In this document: positions 36,035-44,073 of the stretch, piece after piece
Layout: each line of letters starts with the position of its first letter
Position numbering within the stretch: the stretch's first letter is position 1
The notes under the pieces: model-generated
What the model was told of the DNA's origin: nothing
Databases searched by the model: none
What the model saw: the letters and a program-made list of their open reading frames with translations, nothing else
Made by a program: the position numbers and the translations under genes
Assembly (NCBI RefSeq): GCF_008107635.1
Contig: NZ_SDGZ01000028.1
Coordinates: 1-58,763 of the forward strand
Reading direction: 5' to 3'
DNA: 58,763 bases
Source of the DNA: Weissella muntiaci
GTDB lineage: Bacteria; Bacillota; Bacilli; Lactobacillales; Lactobacillaceae

Positions 36035-36298
36035 CTACTCACCGAATTTAGAAGCTTGATCATTATCTCGGGCTTCTATGATTTTGGCTATTTGTGGAAA
36101 CTTGTCAGCCTGTTTTTTTACACTACTTGTTAATTTATTTATATTATCCAGTAGTTTATTACTAACTTTCACACCAGTCTCCATACCCTTCAAATTGCTA
36201 CTAGAAAGGCTGAAGTTACCAAACTTCTCTTCTGAAACTCTTTGTAGACTAGTGATTGAAGAATTAGCGGCATTCAAGTTTGAAGCAATTTTCCCCAT
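36035..36298 (-). CDS. LXG targeting factor, DUF3130/TIGR04197-like (Lap1)
   Basis: An 87-residue helical hairpin protein, MGKIASNLNAANSSITSLQR, ending FPQIAKIIEARDNDQASKFG, which resembles the C-terminal signature of the SACOL2603-type T7 small proteins. It is the first gene of the operon and is spaced 5 bases from lap2. Together the two partners are expected to form the export signal of the LXG complex. A decayed homologue is at 45945-46189. Confidence 0.82.
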   Translation of the reverse strand: MGKIASNLNAANSSITSLQRVSEEKFGNFSLSSSNLKGMETGVKVSNKLLDNINKLTSSVKKQADKFPQIAKIIEARDNDQASKFGE

Positions 36299-36299
36299 T

Positions 36300-36390
36300 T
36301 ATTTGTACACTCTCTTAACATCAGATTTGTGATTCAATTAACACAACCTTTAAAAGTATACAATATCATGAAATATAAATAAAGTTTCAT
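36300..36390 (-). promoter_or_regulatory. Conserved upstream region of the LXG operon
   Basis: The sequence TTGTGATTCAATTAACACAA with the following CCTTTAAAA and ACAATATCAT is repeated, nearly unchanged, upstream of the decayed copy (about 46220-46290). On the minus strand it includes TATACT as a probable -10 with a weak -35 (TTTATT) 17 bases upstream. Conservation in both copies argues that it holds the promoter and a regulator site. Confidence 0.55.
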
Positions 36391-37099
36391 TTTGGTTATA
36401 TCGCTCGCAAATATTATCAATAAAAAAGCCAGGATACAACCTGGCAGAAATAACTTATTCAAATGTACGTTCAATTCTAATGTTGCAGTGTATTCTTCAC
36501 CATCTTTTTTCTTGAATTTTAGCTTTTTAATTTCGCCTGATGTAACCAACACCTTCAATTGCTTCTCATTCAATTCCTTAGAGTATTGCTTACCCCAGGT
36601 TTTAACGATTTCCGCTCCAACCTTATTTTCCAACGAAATAAATGAGAACTTACTATTTTTACTTTTCCTGATACATATTTCGGCGCTATATTTGCCATAA
36701 GGCGCTGTGATCAAATTTGTAAACTTTTTAACTGGTGAGTTCGTTTCACGGAGCTTTTCAGATGTAATATTTCCGAACGTGCCATGCTTCTGTGGTAATG
36801 ATTTCAAAATGCTATTCAGCAAATCAATTAAGGTAAGTCCTTCAGGCTTAGGAAATCATTCACCACGTTTAGCATCTCGATTGATATAGGTCTGTTTTGT
36901 TTTTTCAATTGTTGGCGCACTCTGGAAGAGTTACATCTTTGTTTTCAACGTTAGCGTACTTTGACCACTCTAAGTCATTAATTGCTTTACCTTTTGCCTT
37001 AAAAGCATTTCCAGAATTTTCAACTATTACCTCAATTTCACCATATAGTATCATTAGAGCAAACATCAGCAACGTACGTTTAAGAATCATCAAATACAT
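36334..37099 (-). pseudogene. Decayed membrane/secreted protein gene upstream of the LXG operon
   Basis: Two pieces read as one ancestral protein. The first, 37099-36905, begins with a hydrophobic signal/TM (MYLMILKRTLLMFALMILYG). In a shifted frame the sequence continues KTKQTYINRDAKRGE, then a TGA, then FPKPEGLTLIDLLNSILKSL and on to 36334. At least one frameshift and one in-frame stop are needed. The C-terminal part has a TM helix (PGCILAFLLIIFASDI) that runs into the LXG promoter region. The family is unknown. Confidence 0.6.
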
Positions 37100-37380
37100 G
37101 TCCTTAGCTTTTTATCCCAATTTCCAAACGCTCCGGCTGAAGGTATTTGAGAACTTGGAATATCGGCAGAGTAATCAACAGCCTTGTCGATCACATATTT
37201 CTTTCGAGGTTAATGGTGGTCGACTGGTATGTTACTCATACCCGCTAAAAGATTATAGAACTCATGTGTAGCTTCAAGACCGCCATCAATTGGCCGAAAA
37301 TCCGCCAACTTCTTCGACACATCTAAATGTAACTTTATTACTCTCGTCCCTTCAAAGACATCATATCTCTATACGCCCAG
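37100..37380 (-). pseudogene. C-terminal relic of an unknown gene
   Basis: One frame reads LDVSKKLADFRPIDGGLEAT, through HEFYNLLAGMSNIPVDHH, an in-frame TAA, then KKYVIDKAVDYSADIPSSQI to LRTCI and a stop. It looks like real protein sequence interrupted by a stop codon and lacking a 5' end. The origin is not recognised. Confidence 0.5.
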
Positions 37381-38094
37381 CTAATTGCGTATGATCCTTT
37401 TATCAACGATTGATAACATATTATCAAAATCGTACACAACCGCCTCGCCATTTTTAATTTCTAGTTCACTAATTGATGAGTCGTCCAATTTTTCTAAATA
37501 TTTTCTAAATGCCCGAATTGAATTTCCATGAGCAACGATCAGAATATTTTGATTCTTGCTCAACCTGTCTGAAATCTCATTGAACCATAATGGCAACACT
37601 CGATCAACGGTCATCATTAGCGACTCACCAAGTGGCAAATCTCCAAACTTGACATCTGCATAGCGTTGATCAAATAGCGGATATTCCTGACCTTCTACTT
37701 CGATTACTTGCTGGTATTCCGAGTCTAATGGCGGTTGAACGTCATATGAACGTCGCCAAGCTTTCACCTGTTTCTCACCCCACTGATTAACAGCTTCCAA
37801 TTTATTCATCCCTTGTAATGAACCATAATGACGTTCATTTAAACGCCATGATTTTGTCACCGGAATATATTCCGCATTAATCCCTTGTAAAAGTAGATTT
37901 GTTGATTCAATCGCACGAGTGAGCATTGAGGTATAGGCGTAGTCAAAGTGAATTTGAGCATCTTTGAGCGACAAAGCGGTATCTTGTATTTCCAAACGTC
38001 CTCTATCCGACAGCGGAGTGTCGACCCAACCATTAAAGAGGTTAAGAGCATTCCAAGTACTTTCGCCATGCCTAACTAAAACTAATTTTGCCAT
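37381..38094 (-). CDS. gpmA: 2,3-bisphosphoglycerate-dependent phosphoglycerate mutase
   Basis: A 237-residue glycolytic enzyme interconverting 3- and 2-phosphoglycerate. The phospho-acceptor histidine lies in LVRHGESTWN, with the second His in IVAHGNSIRA and the LNERHYGSLQGMNK motif typical of dPGM. It begins 27 bases after eno, so the two consecutive steps of lower glycolysis are co-transcribed. The length is normal for the family. Confidence 0.97.
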   Translation of the reverse strand: MAKLVLVRHGESTWNALNLFNGWVDTPLSDRGRLEIQDTALSLKDAQIHFDYAYTSMLTRAIESTNLLLQGINAEYIPVTKSWRLNERHYGSLQGMNKLEAVNQWGEKQVKAWRRSYDVQPPLDSEYQQVIEVEGQEYPLFDQRYADVKFGDLPLGESLMMTVDRVLPLWFNEISDRLSKNQNILIVAHGNSIRAFRKYLEKLDDSSISELEIKNGEAVVYDFDNMLSIVDKRIIRN

Positions 38095-38121
38095 GATTCT
38101 TACGCTCCTTTAACAAGTGTA

Positions 38122-39363
38122 TCAGTCTCCGAGCTCTTCCTCGATCCGCATAAACTGGTTATATTTTTCAACGCGTTCACCACGGGCAATCGAACCTGAC
38201 TTAATTTGTCCAACGTTCATTGCGACTGCGAAGTCTGCGATGAAAGAATCGACCGTTTCTCCTGAGCGATGCGAAAGCATGGTCTTATATCCGTTTGCCC
38301 GGGCAAGTTTAATCGTTTCGATGGTCTCGGTAACTGTTCCAATCTGATTTAATTTGATCAAGATGGCATTAGCGACCCCAGCCTTAATACCTTCTGTAAA
38401 GATTGCGGGATTAGTAACGAAAATATCATCGCCGACCAACTGAATGTTTTGACCCATCGTATCTGTTTGCTTTTTGAAACCAGCCCAGTCATGCTCTGAA
38501 AAACCATCTTCAATCGAAACAATCGCAGGATATTTTGCGACAAGTTTTGTATAATATTCCAATAGTTCTGCTGATGTTAAATCTTTATCTTCAAAATGGT
38601 ATAAGGCACTATCGTCATCATAGAATTCACTTGATGCTGGGTCAATTGCGATTGCAATCTCCGCACCTGGTTGATATCCAGCATCACGAATTGACTGATA
38701 AAGCATCTCAATTGCGGCCTCGGTATTAGCTAACTTTGGTGCAAAGCCACCCTCATCACCAACTGCTGTTTCAAATCCTTGCTTGGCGAGATTCTTTTTT
38801 AGAGTGTGATAAACATTTGCAATTTTTTCAACGCCATCACGGAAACTAGTCCGCTTGACCGGCGTAATCAGAAATTCCTGAACATCAATTCCAGAATCAG
38901 CATGAACACCACCATTGATTACGTTGAAGAAAGGTTGCGGTAATTGTAAGTCAATTCCACCAAGGTAACGGTAAAGTGGAACATGTTTGCTATTGGCTGC
39001 TGCACGTGCCACGGCCATTGATACACCTAAAATCGCATTTGCACCTAAACGTTGTTTGTTATTTGTACCATCTAGTTCAATCATTTTCCCATCAATCATT
39101 GCCTGATTAAATGGCGATAAGTGGTGTAATGCTTCATTAATTGCAGTGTTGACATTATCTACGGCTTTCAGAACCCCTTTGCCTTGTAACCGTTCTGTTC
39201 CATCCCGTAGCTCAACGGCTTCTCGATCACCAGTTGATGCACCAGAAGGAACTGCTGCTCTTCCTAATACACCGTCTGTCAGGATCACGTCTACCTCAAC
39301 TGTGGGGTTACCGCGTGAGTCAAAGATTTCACGAGCGTGGATGTTTTCAATAAGTACAATCAT
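38122..39363 (-). CDS. eno: Enolase
   Basis: A 413-residue enolase converting 2-phosphoglycerate to phosphoenolpyruvate. [15 protein letters not shown] at the N-terminus, [31 protein letters not shown] and SHRSGET at the end are diagnostic. The start [10 protein letters not shown] follows AAGGAG, so an 10-codon upstream extension is rejected. It is a little shorter than typical bacterial enolases. A long hairpin with a T run lies 20 bases before its start. It shares a transcript with gpmA. Confidence 0.97.
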   Translation of the reverse strand: MIVLIENIHAREIFDSRGNPTVEVDVILTDGVLGRAAVPSGASTGDREAVELRDGTERLQGKGVLKAVDNVNTAINEALHHLSPFNQAMIDGKMIELDGTNNKQRLGANAILGVSMAVARAAANSKHVPLYRYLGGIDLQLPQPFFNVINGGVHADSGIDVQEFLITPVKRTSFRDGVEKIANVYHTLKKNLAKQGFETAVGDEGGFAPKLANTEAAIEMLYQSIRDAGYQPGAEIAIAIDPASSEFYDDDSALYHFEDKDLTSAELLEYYTKLVAKYPAIVSIEDGFSEHDWAGFKKQTDTMGQNIQLVGDDIFVTNPAIFTEGIKAGVANAILIKLNQIGTVTETIETIKLARANGYKTMLSHRSGETVDSFIADFAVAMNVGQIKSGSIARGERVEKYNQFMRIEEELGD

Positions 39364-39382
39364 GATTTTCTCCTTATTATAC

Positions 39383-39437
39383 AAAAAAGACACCTACTTA
39401 AAGACGCCACAATTAATGTGGTCTTTAAGTAGGTGTC
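39383..39437 (-). terminator. Long intrinsic-terminator-like hairpin in the eno leader
   Basis: On the minus strand GACACCTACTTAAAGAC (39437-39421) pairs perfectly with GTCTTTAAGTAGGTGTC (39405-39389); inner CCAC/GTGG pairs as well. TTTTTT follows immediately. It stands between the eno promoter and the eno start codon, about 20 bases from the ATG, so transcripts must read through it: an attenuator is the likely meaning. Confidence 0.75.
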
Positions 39438-39483
39438 GTCAGCAATTTGCAGTTTTAATAGGAAACACCATCCCTATGCGAAA

Positions 39484-39512
39484 AGAATAGCATAACTGAA
39501 AAAGAATGTCTA
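39484..39512 (-). promoter_or_regulatory. Promoter of eno-gpmA
   Basis: On the minus strand TAGACA (39512-39507) and TATTCT (39489-39484) are separated by 17 bases. Transcription would start about 45 bases upstream of the leader hairpin. Confidence 0.7.
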
Positions 39513-39632
39513 CTATTACATTGAATTAGCTTAATGACCATCTTCTGGTACACATCTTAACTTCTCAACCGGCTATATTTGACCCTCCTTCCAGCAAGGT
39601 TTTGATTGAAATAATGGAATCATATAGTATAG

Positions 39633-39663
39633 AAAAAAGTCTAGAGTAGGTGTACTCCAGACT
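39633..39663 (-). terminator. Terminator of gap
   Basis: On the minus strand AGTCTGGAGTA pairs with TACTCTAGACT (one mismatch) over CACC, followed by TTTTTT. It lies about 30 bases after the gap stop. Confidence 0.88.
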
Positions 39664-39691
39664 TCGTTAGCAAATAATAATTATTCAACTT

Positions 39692-40717
39692 CTAGTTCAT
39701 TTTTGCGATATACATCAAGGTACGAATCATATTCGATGTAAAGCCATATTCGTTATCATACCAAGAGGCAGTTTGAACTAATTGCTTATCTCCAGCCGTA
39801 ATTACCTTAGTCAAAGTTGGATCAAAGACTCCTCCGTGAGTATCACCAATAATATCGGAAGACACAATTTCGTCACCATTGTACCCAAATGATTCATCGG
39901 TATACTTCTTCATAGCCTCATTAATTTCAGCAGCTGTAACGTTCTTAGATAAGACAGTTGTCAATTCAGTAATTGACCCATCAATCACTGCAACACGTTG
40001 TGCATGACCATCTAGCTTACCCTCTACAGATGGAACTACTAAGCCAATGGCTTTGGCGGCTCCAGTAGAATGTGGAATAGTATTTGCCGATGCGGTACGA
40101 TTTGATCGCATCTTATTGCCTTTTGGCCCGTCAAGAATCATTTGAGTTGACGTAAATGCGTGGATAGTAGTCATCAGTCCAAGTTCAACCCCAAACTCCT
40201 TGTCTAATGCGTCAACCATTGGGGCCAGCGACTGGGTCGTGCACGAACCTGCTGAAATGATTTGTTCACTACCATCTAGGCTATTCTGATTTACACCATA
40301 AACAACAGTAGGAATGTTACCTGCCGGTGCAGAAATCAGAACCTTTTTAACGCCTGCGTCGATATGAACTTGTGACTTCTCCTTTGAGGTGTAGAATCCT
40401 GTAGCTTCAAGCACTACCTCTACGCCATCATTCTTTACCCACTCTAAATCACCAGCATTTCGCTCTGCATATACAGTATAGTGTTTACCATCCACAATTA
40501 ATCCAGTCTCATCAGCAGACACGTCGTTTTTTAATGTACCATGTGTAGTGTCGTACTTTAACAAGTATGCTAACATCGATGGATTTGTTAAGTCATTAAT
40601 TGCCACAACTTCGATATCATTAGATATTTGTGATCCAGATTCTTGTAACTCAAGAATCCGACGAAAAGCTAATCGTCCAATTCGTCCGAAACCATTAATT
40701 CCCACTTTTACTGTCAT
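39692..40717 (-). CDS. gap: Glyceraldehyde-3-phosphate dehydrogenase
   Basis: A 341-residue type I GAPDH: VKVGINGFGRIGRLAFRR for NAD binding, catalytic Cys159 in SAGSCTTQSLAP, HAFTSTQMILDGP, and WYDNEYGF at the C-terminus. The usual TTNC after the catalytic Cys reads TTQS here: the second cysteine is replaced and Asn is replaced by Gln. It has its own promoter and terminator and precedes eno-gpmA on the same strand. It converts glyceraldehyde-3-phosphate to 1,3-bisphosphoglycerate. Confidence 0.97.
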   Translation of the reverse strand: MTVKVGINGFGRIGRLAFRRILELQESGSQISNDIEVVAINDLTNPSMLAYLLKYDTTHGTLKNDVSADETGLIVDGKHYTVYAERNAGDLEWVKNDGVEVVLEATGFYTSKEKSQVHIDAGVKKVLISAPAGNIPTVVYGVNQNSLDGSEQIISAGSCTTQSLAPMVDALDKEFGVELGLMTTIHAFTSTQMILDGPKGNKMRSNRTASANTIPHSTGAAKAIGLVVPSVEGKLDGHAQRVAVIDGSITELTTVLSKNVTAAEINEAMKKYTDESFGYNGDEIVSSDIIGDTHGGVFDPTLTKVITAGDKQLVQTASWYDNEYGFTSNMIRTLMYIAKMN

Positions 40718-40748
40718 AATGCACCCCTTTTTATTAGAAATTACCTAA

Positions 40749-40777
40749 ATTCTAACGCTAACCATAAATAAGTGCAA
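40749..40777 (-). promoter_or_regulatory. Promoter of gap
   Basis: On the minus strand TTGCAC (40777-40772) and TAGAAT (40754-40749) are 17 bases apart, 30 bases before the gap start; AAGGGG serves as ribosome binding site. Confidence 0.7.
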
Positions 40778-40846
40778 ATATAAGAATCAGCACCCATAAA
40801 ATCTGCTGTAGCTACGAAAAAAATTCGCAAATAATTTTGATTCACT

Positions 40847-41236
40847 CTAGCTCCCCGGCGACAAGGTTACAACGAGCTCATGCGTATTTCGATCTACTTT
40901 TGCAGAGTATTCTACAAGACCCTTTGAAACATATAATTTGCCAGGATTATTCCTAGCATTTATGAAACTGGATATATATGACGGATTGCCCTTCCAGTGC
41001 ATTCCAAATTCAAAGCCTTGAAAGGTTCCAGGATAGGTCGGGTTATACATATCCGTGACATTAAACTTAATTCGAGTAATTTCCTCATCCTTTGTATCAA
41101 CGAAAAGCTTCAACCCATTGCCATCAATTAGTAGATGAGTACCATCTTCAGAAATTGATTCAGGAATCTGATAACTAATCGTGTTTACTCCGTTGTAGCT
41201 TCGTGCAACATCGCTATACTTCCCCAAAGTCGGCAT
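40847..41236 (-). CDS. Unknown protein, 129 residues
   Basis: It begins MPTLGKYSDVARSYNGVNTI, with GGAGG 10 bases before this ATG, so the five-codon extension is rejected. No signal peptide or TM segment. The sequence looks beta-rich (LLIDGNGLKLFVDTKDEEIT, FEFGMHWKGNPSYISSF). I do not recognise it. It lies 30 bases after the alpha/beta hydrolase and is probably co-transcribed with it. Confidence 0.7.
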   Translation of the reverse strand: MPTLGKYSDVARSYNGVNTISYQIPESISEDGTHLLIDGNGLKLFVDTKDEEITRIKFNVTDMYNPTYPGTFQGFEFGMHWKGNPSYISSFINARNNPGKLYVSKGLVEYSAKVDRNTHELVVTLSPGS

Positions 41237-41266
41237 TATTGAATCCTCCAAAACAAACTGTTTAAC

Positions 41267-42064
41267 TTAGGCAAAATGATCATCAAAAAATGCTAGCGTA
41301 GCCTGCTGAGTATGTGCCATGTATATTTCTCCATGCCCATGACCACTCACAGTTTGGAATACACTTTCAATTGCTAAGTCCGTAAGCCTTTGTTGTAACT
41401 TTAGAACGCCATCCATTGGTACCAGTTCATCTAATGAATTTGCAATGAACATTGGCCCAGCCTTTGAATCAATCCGATTTAAAAGCGACGCTTCCTTAAG
41501 TAAATTCATGTCACCGTTTACATAATTTAGAACAAACCACTTATAGTATTCGTCATTACTTCCGACCTGATTTATTTCACCAACCGGTGTACCCGGTATT
41601 GGGGCTGTTGCATTCGACGCTTTAACTTTGGGATGGTTTTCAATCCAACTATCTAGGTCAACGATACCGGACCAAGAAGCAATTGGAATACCGGTGCGTA
41701 AACTTAACTCGATTGCCAAATTTCCACCTGAGGACATTCCGACCGCTCCGATCTTGTTGCGGTCAAACCTATAGTCTGAGTCTTTAATCCAGCCATATAG
41801 GTTAACTAAATCTTCAATTGCCGCAGGGTATACATAATCCGGGGCCAACCGGTAATTAGGTACAAAAACGATATAACCCGCCTCAGCAAACTCTGTCGCC
41901 CACTCGGTCTCTTCTTCCTTGTACCCTAACCACCAGCCACCACCATGGATATCAATAATTGCTCGACGTTGGTCAGAGATTTGGCTTGGATCTTGATACA
42001 CATCCATTTTAAGACCAAACTTGTTGTTGTACTCAATATCTGTTTCTACTTTAATATTTGCCAT
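41267..42064 (-). CDS. Alpha/beta hydrolase (carboxylesterase-like)
   Basis: A 265-residue protein, MANIKVETDIEYNNKFGLKM; AGGAGAGGG supports this start over an upstream one. The oxyanion motif is IDIHGGGWWLG, the nucleophile is GMSSGGNLAIE, and a C-terminal SGHGHGEIYMAH holds the probable catalytic His. It resembles the BD-FAE/acetyl-esterase group. It is followed by a small unknown gene. A distant inverted repeat upstream may control it. Confidence 0.87.
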   Translation of the reverse strand: MANIKVETDIEYNNKFGLKMDVYQDPSQISDQRRAIIDIHGGGWWLGYKEEETEWATEFAEAGYIVFVPNYRLAPDYVYPAAIEDLVNLYGWIKDSDYRFDRNKIGAVGMSSGGNLAIELSLRTGIPIASWSGIVDLDSWIENHPKVKASNATAPIPGTPVGEINQVGSNDEYYKWFVLNYVNGDMNLLKEASLLNRIDSKAGPMFIANSLDELVPMDGVLKLQQRLTDLAIESVFQTVSGHGHGEIYMAHTQQATLAFFDDHFA

Positions 42065-42094
42065 AATACCCTCTCCTAAAGCATTAAAAGAATT

Positions 42095-42136
42095 GTTTAC
42101 ATGTTTGAGCACCTGTCCCGTTGCGCTTATGTAAAC
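42095..42136. promoter_or_regulatory. Inverted repeat upstream of the alpha/beta hydrolase gene
   Basis: GTTTACAT (42095-42102) and ATGTAAAC (42129-42136) are exact complements 26 bases apart, within 75 bases of the hydrolase start. It could be a two-site operator; no adjacent regulator is assigned. Confidence 0.45.
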
Positions 42137-42215
42137 GCCTTAATTATAGGATTCTACTTTGAAAAAGTAAATGTTTTAAAAGTTATCTAGATCATAAAGG
42201 TACGTATTTGATAAT

Positions 42216-42374
42216 TTATTCTGCCACTAATACGTCATAAGATTCCAACCGGATAAGATTACAGATTCGCCTTGATTCAGTATTTTCTTCAAATAACACT
42301 TCAAGGAATTCTGGGGTAAATTCTTCAACTGCAAGTTTATTTGAATTTCTTTTGAGAACATAATTAAGCCTCAT
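42216..42374 (-). CDS. Possible 52-residue protein with start codon inside a hairpin
   Basis: A frame MRLNYVLKRNSNKLAVEEFT continues EVLFEENTESRRICNLIRLE and ends VLVAE. The composition is protein-like, acidic and charged. The ATG lies in the arm of an inverted repeat, CCTCATATGT (42369-42378) and ACATATGAGG (42392-42401), and there is no clear Shine-Dalgarno. It may be a fragment of a larger lost gene or a structurally regulated small gene. Confidence 0.35.
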   Translation of the reverse strand: MRLNYVLKRNSNKLAVEEFTPEFLEVLFEENTESRRICNLIRLESYDVLVAE

Positions 42375-42450
42375 ATGTCAGATCTGATCCAACATATGAG
42401 GTCCAATTTATCCTGCTATATTCGCTTTAGCTTATTACTTTCAGCAATAG

Positions 42451-43290
42451 TTATCCAATATGATCGATAATTAATCTTTCTATCTCTTCAGTATTAAACT
42501 CTGTTAGCCAGTGACCAGCATCTATTTCAACAAACCTATATTGCCCTGACATATATTGCTCATTCCTTTCTACAGAGGCTCTACTGATTGCCAAATCTTG
42601 ATTTCCCCAAATCAGTTCCGTGTTAGTTTCTATACCATCATACTCAATGTTATTTTTAGTCTGGAATAAAGCTCTATACCAATTAATCACGCCAGTTAGA
42701 ACACCGGGTTGAGAAAACATCTTAATATATTTCTTAACTATGTCATCATTAAAGCCATTCCAAAGAGTTCTCAATACTTCAAAATCATTTGCGGCGACAA
42801 CCTGCTCGGGCTTATCTGGCTCTTGAAAACGATGTACATATGCACCCTTTCCTTTTTGTGCTGGATCGTTTTCTAGCGACCATAGATACGCTGGCCAATT
42901 TGGAACAGACAGCGCCGTCCAAGATTTCACCTGCTTAGGATGTTTTGCGACAACTGTCCAACCGACCACAGCTCCGATATCGTGTCCCACCAAATGAAAA
43001 CTCTGATATCCGAGGACTTTCGCCAATTCAGTTACGTCACTTGCTAGTTTCTCCATTGAATATTCACTTATGCCATTAGGGATTGCCCCCAACGAATACC
43101 CTCGTTGATCAAATGCTACAGCGTAATAGCCTTTATCAGCCAATTCCGACAATGTATGTTCCCACATTAATGAACTTTCTGGGAACCCATGAAGAAATAT
43201 AACTAAATCACCATCATTTTGCTTTCCCGCTTCTCTTACAGTAAAATCTAAGTTGTTAATTTTCAAAGTTTTTATGTTTACGACTGACAT
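42451..43290 (-). CDS. Alpha/beta hydrolase, epoxide hydrolase-like
   Basis: A 279-residue protein: oxyanion motif LHGFPESSLMWEH, the nucleophile elbow VGHDIGAVVGW with Asp rather than Ser, and catalytic His in IDAGHWLTEF. HGFPES with GHDxG marks the soluble epoxide hydrolase/dehalogenase group. It is divergent from a TetR regulator 85 bases away, which probably represses it. Physiological substrate unknown; detoxification of epoxides is plausible. Confidence 0.88.
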   Translation of the reverse strand: MSVVNIKTLKINNLDFTVREAGKQNDGDLVIFLHGFPESSLMWEHTLSELADKGYYAVAFDQRGYSLGAIPNGISEYSMEKLASDVTELAKVLGYQSFHLVGHDIGAVVGWTVVAKHPKQVKSWTALSVPNWPAYLWSLENDPAQKGKGAYVHRFQEPDKPEQVVAANDFEVLRTLWNGFNDDIVKKYIKMFSQPGVLTGVINWYRALFQTKNNIEYDGIETNTELIWGNQDLAISRASVERNEQYMSGQYRFVEIDAGHWLTEFNTEEIERLIIDHIG

Positions 43291-43375
43291 ATATATATGC
43301 TCCTATCTTTATTAATACAGAGTTTATCAGCCTAAATGAACAGTACACGGGACAAAAAAGGGATAATGTCTATCT

Positions 43376-43846
43376 ATGCTAACAAGAGAAGAAGAAAAAC
43401 AATTAATCTTTGATTCATTAAAAGACGCATTGCTAATTTTGATGGAATATAAAGATTTTTCAAAAATTACAATCCAGGAACTAGTCGATAAAGCTGGTGT
43501 CGCTCGATCAACATTCTATCGGCACTTCAGAAATAAATTAGATTTAGTTAGGTATTTAATCACCGATACGTTAATTAATTTTGACAAGATTTACGCACCA
43601 AAAACCATCTCTGAACGTTTTGAAGATTCATATATGCGTGAAGTTAGGCGATATGTGCGACAGTATCATAATCAAATTAAAAGTATTTATGTATCAGGAT
43701 TATCCTATTTATATCTTGAGCAATTAAATTTACATCTGCTTAAGTGCAAGCCTCAGAGATTATCTATTGAAGAAAAGATCGAACTATATGGCCTAGCAGG
43801 AGCCCAATATAATATCATTTTTAATGGATTTATCAAAGAAGCATAA
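43376..43846 (+). CDS. TetR/AcrR family regulator
   Basis: A 156-residue protein with HTH ITIQELVDKAGVARSTFYRHFRNKLDLVRYLI at about residues 31-62 and a short C-terminal domain of the DhaS/TetR_C type (LYGLAGAQYNIIFNGFIKEA). It is divergent from the epoxide hydrolase gene. The ribosome binding site is poor (AGGGAT, far upstream). An intrinsic terminator follows. Confidence 0.9.
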   Translation: MLTREEEKQLIFDSLKDALLILMEYKDFSKITIQELVDKAGVARSTFYRHFRNKLDLVRYLITDTLINFDKIYAPKTISERFEDSYMREVRRYVRQYHNQIKSIYVSGLSYLYLEQLNLHLLKCKPQRLSIEEKIELYGLAGAQYNIIFNGFIKEA

Positions 43847-43850
43847 AATA

Positions 43851-43896
43851 AACCCCGATTAATCAGTAACTCACTGACTTAATCGGGGTTATTTTG
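43851..43896 (+). terminator. Intrinsic terminator of the TetR gene
   Basis: AACCCCGATTAA pairs perfectly with TTAATCGGGGTT over a 17-base loop containing its own CAGT/ACTG pairing, followed by ATTTTG. Confidence 0.9.
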
Positions 43897-44073
43897 TTAT
43901 TCTTAAACTTTAATCTTCTATTTTATACATTCGCCTGCATATGTTCGAATTTATTAACTTAACAGTAGCTGGTAAAACTAGATCAACTATTAGAAATAAT
44001 GTACATGGTAAATCGTAACACCTAAAAGAATATTACTATTGTCTCGAGCTCAATAGTTGCACCATTTGGTAAG

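Noticed and set aside
39389-39437. T-box or known riboswitch in the eno leader
   Set aside because: No T-box sequence, specifier loop or known aptamer signature is visible; only hairpin, T run and promoter can be supported.
38117-39490. Plus-strand frames over eno
   Set aside because: Antisense shadows of a fully conserved enzyme gene.
42369-42401. Intrinsic terminator for the epoxide hydrolase gene
   Set aside because: The hairpin is present but neither flank has a T run, so it is not called a terminator.
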